DNA from: JAUWQU01 sp964605095
GTDB taxonomy: Bacteria; Planctomycetota; Phycisphaerae; SM23-33
Assembly (NCBI GenBank): GCA_964605095.1
Contig: CAZSBS010000249.1
Span: 1-7,275 of the forward strand
Direction: 5' to 3'
Length of the DNA: 7,275 nucleotides
Under the pieces are notes generated by a model. The model ran no database searches. It saw only the letters and a list, made by a program, of their open reading frames with translations, and had not been told where the DNA came from. Below, piece after piece: positions 1 to 4,408 of this stretch. The first letter of the stretch is position 1. The number at the start of each line of letters is the position of its first letter. A program made the position numbers and the translations under genes.

Positions 1-600
1 GGCCCGGGCGGGCCGATGATCCTCGTCAGCGGCGGCGACTACGTTACGGCCCACGCCCCCCAGACGGGCAAGGAGCTTTGGCGGTCCCCAACGTACAACC
101 CCAGGCCGGAGACTTCATGGCGGCTGGTGGTCTCGCCGTGCGTCATGGACGGCTCGGCCATAGTCTGCGCGCCCAAGGGCGGGCGAATGTTCGCGGTGCC
201 CACCGACCACAAGGGCAAGCTGACGGGCGCCGACGAGTTGTGGTCCAGCCGCGACTACTCGCCGGACGTATGCACCCCGCTGGCGTACAAGGGGCGGTTC
301 TACGTGCTGGACGGGCGGCGAAAGCAGATGGCGTGCATCGAGCCGCGAACCGGAAAGGTGATCTGGGCACACGACCTGCCCACCAAGGCGGTCTTACAGG
401 CATCCGCGACCGGTGCCGACGGCAAGATCTATTGCGTGAGCCTCTCCGGCGAGGTGCTGGTCCTCCAGGCCGGCGACCAGTACAAACTGCTGCACAGCAC
501 CAAGTTCCCCGGCGCTGGCTGCCGGGCCACCATCAGCGTGTCCAATGGCCAGTTGTTCCTGCGGACCGACACAAAGCTCTACTGCATCGGGAAGAAGTAG
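1..600 (+). CDS. PQQ-like beta-propeller repeat protein, C-terminal part (5' truncated by window edge)
   Basis: The frame is open from base 1, so the window holds only the last 199 codons; the first ATG (16) is internal and need not be the start. Several propeller-blade signatures recur: an aromatic-rich strand, then a 'TGK.LW' type turn (QTGKELW near residues 21-27, RTGKVIWAH near 115-123), then 'DGKIYCVSLSGEVLVL' and a closing 'LFLRTDTKLYCIG' strand. These resemble the WD40-like PQQ_2/PQQ_3 repeats of bacterial outer-membrane assembly and quinoprotein-like propellers. Ending on an 'LYCIG' strand is, from memory, typical of the large planctomycete PQQ-like family, usually exported and without a proven cofactor. 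Nothing catalytic is visible in this part. It converges on the methyltransferase gene: its TAG (598-600) lies 3 bp from the opposing stop. The family call is firm; the substrate and the N-terminal half are unknown. Confidence 0.85.
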   Translation, partial: GPGGPMILVSGGDYVTAHAPQTGKELWRSPTYNPRPETSWRLVVSPCVMDGSAIVCAPKGGRMFAVPTDHKGKLTGADELWSSRDYSPDVCTPLAYKGRFYVLDGRRKQMACIEPRTGKVIWAHDLPTKAVLQASATGADGKIYCVSLSGEVLVLQAGDQYKLLHSTKFPGAGCRATISVSNGQLFLRTDTKLYCIGKK

Positions 601-603
601 GCA

Positions 604-1176
604 CTACCTCGTGCAGCGATAGACGAACGCCGGCGGGAGGTTCCACCAGACGGTGTTGCTGCGCGTGACGCGGGAGAAGTTCGACTTGAGCTTCTCGGCG
701 AATCGCTTGCCCGAGCGTAACAGCAGGCCCTGGAGGTACGCGAACGTCACAAACCTGCCGCCCTCGCGGAGAACCTCCAGCGTGGCTTCGATGAGGCGGT
801 CCTGCAGGCCGTCGTCGAACGCCGCCCACGGCAGGCCGCTGATGACGCAGTCCACCTTGTCCGCCCCGAGATGGCGAAGGATGTCAGGAGCGTTCTCGGC
901 TGAGTCCTCGTAAAGCGCCACGCCCGGGAACTCCCGGCGGAACTCCGCCGCCAGCAACTCGTTGCGCTCGATGGCGGCAAAGACGGCGCCGGGATTCTTC
1001 GCCTGGAGGATCTGCCGCGTGAACACGCCGGTCCCCGGTCCGTATTCGAGGATCACCGAGGCCGACTCGATGTCGATGTCCGAGACGATTCTGCGCGAAA
1101 GTCCCCGCGAGCTTGAAGCAATCGCCCCAATGTGCTTGGGGTTCTTCAGGAACTGACCCAGTATTGCAAAGCTCAT
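604..1176 (-). CDS. Class I SAM-dependent methyltransferase, PmtA-like (phospholipid N-methyltransferase / KsgA-like fold)
   Basis: I place the start at ATG 1176 (190 aa). It has a GAGGT ribosome-binding site six bases upstream, and the protein then begins with the family's N-terminal block. A longer GTG start at 1266 would add 30 residues encoded by a palindromic intergenic sequence and is unlikely. Residues 1-23 (FL-NPK-IGAIASSSR) match the 'P..IGAI.PSS' block of phosphatidylethanolamine N-methyltransferases of the PmtA type. Residues 44-53 (EYGPGTGVFT) are the SAM-binding glycine-rich motif I, E70 fits the acidic ribose-binding residue, ISGLPW (112-117) is the motif IV position, and NLPPAFVYR (179-187) is the C-terminal signature. 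The likely reaction is SAM-dependent methylation of a membrane lipid amine at the inner face of the membrane. The same fold also serves rRNA adenine dimethylases, so the substrate is inferred, not shown. It lies downstream of the DUF1294 gene on the same strand, 142 bp away. Confidence 0.85.
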   Translation of the reverse strand: MSFAILGQFLKNPKHIGAIASSSRGLSRRIVSDIDIESASVILEYGPGTGVFTRQILQAKNPGAVFAAIERNELLAAEFRREFPGVALYEDSAENAPDILRHLGADKVDCVISGLPWAAFDDGLQDRLIEATLEVLREGGRFVTFAYLQGLLLRSGKRFAEKLKSNFSRVTRSNTVWWNLPPAFVYRCTR

Positions 1177-1182
1177 CTCTAT

Positions 1183-1187
1183 ACCTC
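1183..1187 (-). promoter_or_regulatory. Ribosome-binding site deciding the methyltransferase start
   Basis: On the minus strand this reads GAGGT, followed by six bases (ATAGAG) and then ATG at 1176. It supports the 190-aa start over the upstream in-frame GTG at 1266. Confidence 0.65.
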
Positions 1188-1210
1188 GCACGCAACGGCT
1201 CACAAGGCCC

Positions 1211-1230
1211 ATAGGACTCATACGTCCTAT
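1211..1230. repeat. Perfect 7-bp inverted repeat upstream of the methyltransferase
   Basis: The sequence ATAGGAC-TCATAC-GTCCTAT has two perfect 7-bp arms around a 6-bp spacer. It sits 35-54 bp upstream of the chosen methyltransferase start, within the 142-bp gap after the DUF1294 gene. It could be an operator for a dimeric regulator, a leader stem-loop, or a fragment of a dispersed GTCCTAT-rich repeat. No T-run follows it on either strand, so it is not a typical intrinsic terminator. The rest of the 1177-1318 gap shows only a weak 6-bp stem (CTCGCC at 1274-1279 with GGCGAG at 1286-1291) and no clear promoter. Confidence 0.6.
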
Positions 1231-1318
1231 ACAACCCATGTGGCCCGCGCTGTCTCCAAGCTCCACGCCGTCGCTCGCCGCGTCGGGCGAGAGATGGTAA
1301 CCGCCGGAGCCGGCAAAG

Positions 1319-2014
1319 TCACATGTATAGGCCCACCAGCGCCTTGACGCCCGTCATCGCCAGCGCCAGTGCGGCCCCGAGTTGAGCGGTGCCGACCAGG
1401 TATGGCACCCAGGCGGCGCCTGGGCCTCGCTGGTCCCGAAAGGCCGCGCCTAGCCCGCCGCCGAGCAGGATCAGGGCCAGCCTTGCCGTTGCGGCGCGCC
1501 CGCGGGACCGCATCGGCTCGACCACGAATGCAGCCACGTTGATCGCAGCCAGCACCCCGGCCGCGAATGCCGTCCACATCGGCCCGTTCCAGCCCCGAGC
1601 GGCCAGGATGCTTGACATCCCACATGCCGCCAGCGCCAGGTGCAGCGCGACCGTCGGCCAGTAGACAGCCTGGAACTGCCACTTTCGCGTCTTGTGGCGG
1701 AATACTCGCCCCGCCAGCAGCGCCGCCGGCGTGCCGCCCGCCAGGGCCAGTGCGTGCAGCACCAGTTCCGGCACCCGCCCGACGTGCTTCTGTGCCGCGG
1801 ACTTGTCCTGCCAGTACAGAAGGAACGTCGTAACATTGACGGCCGCGGCGCACCAGGCAAGCACGTGCCCCGTCGTCCATACCAGCGCCGCGACGACGGC
1901 CAGCCCGGGCAGGAGCATGGCAACGGCGACCCACGTCGAGTACGGCGATGGATGAGCGTGCCTCTGTTGAGCCTGCTTCTTATCGTTAGTCGTAGTCCTG
2001 ATATTCTCAGCCAC
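1319..2014 (-). CDS. DUF1294 family integral membrane protein, apparently with a degenerate internal duplication
   Basis: I choose GTG 2014 (231 aa) because GGAG lies six bases upstream; the frame continues up to a TTG at 2062 without such support. A polar N-terminus (residues 1-27, Gln/His/Lys-rich) is followed by a membrane segment (about 28-47). The DUF1294 signature comes next: 'VNVTTFLLYWQDKSAA' (59-74), 'GRVPELVLHALALAGG' (79-94) and 'FRHKTRKWQF' (105-114). The 'DK.A', 'R.PE' and 'RHKT.K..F' elements are the family's hallmark, and its function is unknown. The usual protein is about one domain long (roughly 90 residues). Here further hydrophobic segments occupy about 120-140, 147-165, 178-191 and 203-230, and this half echoes the first: AAVNVTTF (57-64) against AAINVAAF (156-163), and LAGGTPAALLAGRVFR against LLGGGLGAAFRDQR. 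The second copy has lost the RHK motif. Location is the inner membrane; role unassigned. Confidence 0.85.
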   Translation of the reverse strand: MAENIRTTTNDKKQAQQRHAHPSPYSTWVAVAMLLPGLAVVAALVWTTGHVLAWCAAAVNVTTFLLYWQDKSAAQKHVGRVPELVLHALALAGGTPAALLAGRVFRHKTRKWQFQAVYWPTVALHLALAACGMSSILAARGWNGPMWTAFAAGVLAAINVAAFVVEPMRSRGRAATARLALILLGGGLGAAFRDQRGPGAAWVPYLVGTAQLGAALALAMTGVKALVGLYM

Positions 2015-2020
2015 GCACGT

Positions 2021-2024
2021 CTCC
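2021..2024 (-). promoter_or_regulatory. Ribosome-binding site deciding the GTG start of the DUF1294 gene
   Basis: On the minus strand GGAG is followed by six bases (ACGTGC) and then GTG at 2014. The alternative TTG at 2062 has no comparable purine-rich site upstream. Confidence 0.55.
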
Positions 2025-2124
2025 GGCAAGCGATTGACCGGCCACAAGGCACAATTCCGCAAGAGCGTACCACGGGCCGGCCCAAACGCAAGGGCCGCTC
2101 CGAGACCTTCCAGGAGTAACCCGT

Positions 2125-2130
2125 TATAAT
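2125..2130 (+). promoter_or_regulatory. Candidate -10 box (TATAAT) for the metallopeptidase-like gene
   Basis: A perfect sigma-70 -10 hexamer TATAAT stands out in GC-rich surroundings, 44 bp upstream of the ATG at 2174, inside the 159-bp divergent gap to the DUF1294 gene. No good TTGACA-like box is seen at the standard spacing (bases 2102-2107 read GAGACC), so the match is to the -10 only. No other element was recognised between 2015 and 2173. Confidence 0.4.
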
Positions 2131-2173
2131 AGGCTCACGGCATTAGTGAAGCTGTTCGTGGAGTTGACTGTCG

Positions 2174-4165
2174 ATGGGTATTATCTATTCGCCTGAGGCC
2201 GCGGTGATTCATGGCGCGGCGCGACCCAAAGGCCGCGGCATGGCTGTATTGCTTTGCCTGCTGGCGTCGACGGCCTGGCCCGCCGCGGCAGACGTGCCGG
2301 CGCCGGCCGAGACGCCCGTCGAGATCGTCGTCAGCGGGCGCACCAGCACGCTGGTGAGCATCTCGATCGTCAAGGCCGGCCAGGAGGTCCCGCCGAACTT
2401 TTCCGACGGCAAGGTCGCCAACACGCCGGGCTTCGAGTGGTACGTCAGCAGGCACTTCGCGTGCAAAACGGACATGGGCGAGAGCTGGGCCCGCCAGTGC
2501 CTTACGTGGGCGGAGCTTGCCTGGCCTCACGCGGTGGCGGTCATGGGCGGGCGGCCCGATGGCCTGGAGAGCAGGCGAATGGTGATGGTGTACGCCAAGT
2601 CGCTGTCAACCATGCGCGACGCTACGTTCAGCGATGGCGGCTTCCGGTGGAACAGTTCCGGCGGCGGCGTGACGTTCGACTTCCTCAAGGCGGCCTACAA
2701 CTACCCCAGCGGCTCGCTGGCCTACCACAAACGCGAGCTTGTCATCCACGAAAACCTCCACCTGCTCCAAGCCTGCCTTACAGGCTCGTGCCGCAACACG
2801 CCAAACCGGTTCCTCGAGGGCGTGACGTATGCCTTCGCCAACCACGTCTATGACGAGCGGAAGGGCCGGCTCACCGTCGCCGTGCTGGACAAGGCAACCA
2901 TCAACAACCCGCTCGACACCGCCCTGGGCGAGCTGGCCGAGAGGCCCAGGAGTATTCGCGATCTGATCGAGTCCGACGCCAGCCCGCAAGGGGCCCCTGG
3001 GGCCGGCCCGGTCAGCGGCCTCTACACGCAGTTCATGTGGACGGACCCGGACCGCCTGATGAAGTGGCGGCTGTGGCGCGACGGGCTGTTCGCGGCGGCG
3101 ACAACGTCCCCGAAAAAGACCCGCCAGGCCGACAGCCGCCTTATGACGGAGATATACGGCGACCTGGACGCGCTGGACCGCCAGTGGAAGGCGTGGCTCG
3201 CCCAGCGGCGAAGCACGTTCCATTACGTCGACTGGGGCTGGGAGCAGGACGGCGACACGCTCTGGTCCTACGGCTGGCCTCAGAAGACGCAGTTTTCGCA
3301 GACGAACATCAACCTGCCGCTCGGCGAGAAACCCGCACCGGACAGCCTCCGCATGGACTGGCCGGCCGGACCGATGCCGGCGCACCTCGTCGGACCCGTC
3401 AGCCGCGGCCAGGCCGAGCCGACGGTCGGCGCAATGCTGGACTTTTCGCGCAATCCGGGCAAGGGCCTTTGCGGGCTGGCGTTCGGCGTGATTCTCGAAA
3501 CCCGCCGGCCGGGACTGCTCCCGCGTGACGCCAAGGGCCAGCTAAACGTCTACGTCCGCGAAGGCAGCGTGCTGACACTCGACGGCGAGGGCCTGGGTGC
3601 CGGGAAAGTAGAGGCGACCATCGCCGACCGCGTCCGCAAGGCGATGCAAGCCGATGGCCAGCGCGCGGGCCTGACCGTCCGCATCGGAGCCGGCGAGCTC
3701 GTAGCCATGCTGCGGGCCGGCAAGTTGGGAGCAGTCGAGGCCTTCTCCGCCACGCTGCCTCTGACGGGTTGGCAACGAAACCGCATCCTTCAGGAGCCGT
3801 CCGCCGTCATCGCCAAGGACGGCTACCACGGCATTACGCCGTACTTCGACGACCTCCGAGCCGCCGGGCCGGACCTGACAAAGCCCGCCCCAGCCAACCG
3901 GTGGCGATTCGCCGGCGAGCAGGAGACCTGGCAACTCTACCTGGCCGCACGCACGCTCGGGCCAGCCGCGCCGAAAAGCCTGCTCGACCTTCGCAACCTG
4001 CTTGCCGCCGCGATGGACAAGCCCCCCGCCGCCCAGGCCGACGCTATGGCGAAGTACCGTGCCCGAATCGACAAAGTCGTCGCCGACGTCCGTGCCCTGC
4101 CCGACAAGGCCCCCACCCAAGCCGCCCTGGCGAACCTTCAACCGCCGGAGCAAGACGGAAGGTAA
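2174..4165 (+). CDS. Secreted putative gluzincin zinc metallopeptidase (HExxH-x18-E) with a large unassigned C-terminal half
   Basis: The product is 663 aa from ATG 2174. An in-frame TGA at 2165 bars any longer version. GTG 2204 (GAGG five bases upstream) and ATG 2240 are alternatives that would give shorter n-regions. A Sec signal peptide is visible: K19/R21, hydrophobic core MAVLLCLLASTAW (23-35), likely cleavage after the AAA at 37-39. The zinc site is H192-E193-N-L-H196 with E215 after exactly 18 intervening residues, in 'RFLEGVTYAFANHVYDE'. This is the HExxH-x18-E plus 'EG.A' arrangement of gluzincins (clan MA(E)), the spacing known from M1 peptidases. Residues 284-345, ending 'YGDLDALDRQWKAWL', resemble the helical tail of planctomycete DUF1570-type peptidase-like proteins. 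Residues 350-663 are rich in Gly and beta-type sequence and I cannot assign them; an export-linked carbohydrate- or protein-binding role is only a guess. Cysteines at 97, 109, 201, 206 and 433 could form disulfides. It has its own candidate promoter and converges on the glycoside hydrolase gene. Proteolysis is inferred from the motif alone. Confidence 0.8.
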   Translation: MGIIYSPEAAVIHGAARPKGRGMAVLLCLLASTAWPAAADVPAPAETPVEIVVSGRTSTLVSISIVKAGQEVPPNFSDGKVANTPGFEWYVSRHFACKTDMGESWARQCLTWAELAWPHAVAVMGGRPDGLESRRMVMVYAKSLSTMRDATFSDGGFRWNSSGGGVTFDFLKAAYNYPSGSLAYHKRELVIHENLHLLQACLTGSCRNTPNRFLEGVTYAFANHVYDERKGRLTVAVLDKATINNPLDTALGELAERPRSIRDLIESDASPQGAPGAGPVSGLYTQFMWTDPDRLMKWRLWRDGLFAAATTSPKKTRQADSRLMTEIYGDLDALDRQWKAWLAQRRSTFHYVDWGWEQDGDTLWSYGWPQKTQFSQTNINLPLGEKPAPDSLRMDWPAGPMPAHLVGPVSRGQAEPTVGAMLDFSRNPGKGLCGLAFGVILETRRPGLLPRDAKGQLNVYVREGSVLTLDGEGLGAGKVEATIADRVRKAMQADGQRAGLTVRIGAGELVAMLRAGKLGAVEAFSATLPLTGWQRNRILQEPSAVIAKDGYHGITPYFDDLRAAGPDLTKPAPANRWRFAGEQETWQLYLAARTLGPAAPKSLLDLRNLLAAAMDKPPAAQADAMAKYRARIDKVVADVRALPDKAPTQAALANLQPPEQDGR

Positions 4166-4219
4166 ACGTGAACTGCCCTGATTCTCTGAGAACGTGTATG
4201 AAAAGCTCCTCGGGCCGTG

Positions 4220-4264
4220 GCATGGGCATCTTGCCCATGCGTCGCAGGGCCGTCTCGGCCCTGC
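4220..4264. repeat. Left hairpin pair (TCT loops) of the intergenic element
   Basis: Hairpin A has arms GCATGGGCA and TGCCCATGC (4220-4228, 4232-4240) with loop TCT. Hairpin B has arms GCAGGGCCG and CGGCCCTGC (4244-4252, 4256-4264), also with loop TCT. Both stems are 9 bp and perfect, three bases apart. The GGGCATCTTGCCC core is a type I recall as highly repeated in planctomycete and some cyanobacterial genomes; that link is from memory. Confidence 0.75.
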
Positions 4265-4279
4265 TCCGGGCTGAAGAAC

Positions 4280-4322
4280 CACGGGCAAGATGCCCGTGAG
4301 ACTCATGGGCGAGACGCCCATG
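4280..4322. repeat. Right hairpin pair (AGA loops), inverted copies of the left pair
   Basis: Hairpin C has arms CACGGGCA and TGCCCGTG (4280-4287, 4291-4298) with loop AGA; its core GGGCAAGATGCCC is the exact reverse complement of the core of hairpin A. Hairpin D has arms CATGGGCG and CGCCCATG (4304-4311, 4315-4322) with loop AGA and matches the GTCTC-centred hairpin B in inverted sense. A TTTT run follows at 4328-4331, and on the other strand AAAA at 4201-4204 gives the same, so the block could also act as a two-way transcription terminator between the converging genes. Confidence 0.75.
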
Positions 4323-4408
4323 CCACGTTTTCATACACGTTCTGAGTTGACGGCGACACCTTCTGCTGGGGCGACGCGTGAAGAATCAGCCTGCCCCCCT
4401 TCGCTTGG

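Larger units (their letters stand above)
4191..4341. mobile_element. MITE-like non-coding inverted-repeat element with a possible 5-bp target duplication
   Basis: Perfect 14-bp terminal inverted repeats, AACGTGTATGAAAA (4191-4204) and TTTTCATACACGTT (4328-4341), enclose a 151-bp segment with no gene. Both ends are flanked by the pentamer CTGAG (4186-4190 and 4342-4346), as a target-site duplication would be. CTGAG is nearly self-complementary, so it can also be read as an extension of the inverted repeat (16 bp perfect, 19 with one mismatch); the two readings cannot be separated from one copy. A second inner inverted repeat, GTGGCATGGGC (4217-4227) with GCCCATGCCAC (4316-4326), makes the element symmetric apart from about 11 extra bases in the left arm (around 4205-4216, against one base, G4327, on the right). 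It encodes no transposase and would have to be mobilised in trans if it is mobile. It occupies most of the 243-bp gap between convergent genes. The remaining flanks (4166-4185, 4347-4408) show nothing recognisable. Confidence 0.6.

Noticed and set aside
1274..1291. A 6-bp stem (CTCGCC / GGCGAG) as terminator of the DUF1294 gene
   Set aside because: The stem is short and no T-run follows in the direction of transcription.
1227..1934. A 235-codon minus-strand frame overlapping the DUF1294 gene in another frame
   Set aside because: Its composition is Arg/Gly/Ala-rich as in frame-shifted GC-rich DNA, while the DUF1294 frame carries clear family motifs.
3542..4321. A 259-codon open frame on the minus strand overlapping the end of the peptidase-like gene and the repeat element
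   Set aside because: Its start runs through the palindromic repeat (giving GILPV-type repeat peptide) and the rest is antisense to the real gene.
4220..4322. The series of short repeats as a CRISPR array
   Set aside because: The units are self-palindromic hairpins with varied sequence in inverted orientation, with no uniform repeats or spacers and no cas gene nearby.
4178..4389. An 8-bp inverted repeat (CTGATTCT 4178-4185, AGAATCAG 4382-4389) outside the element as its true outer ends
   Set aside because: It is short, the distances to the inner termini are unequal (5 and 40 bp), and the flanking bases do not continue the pairing, so chance is likely.
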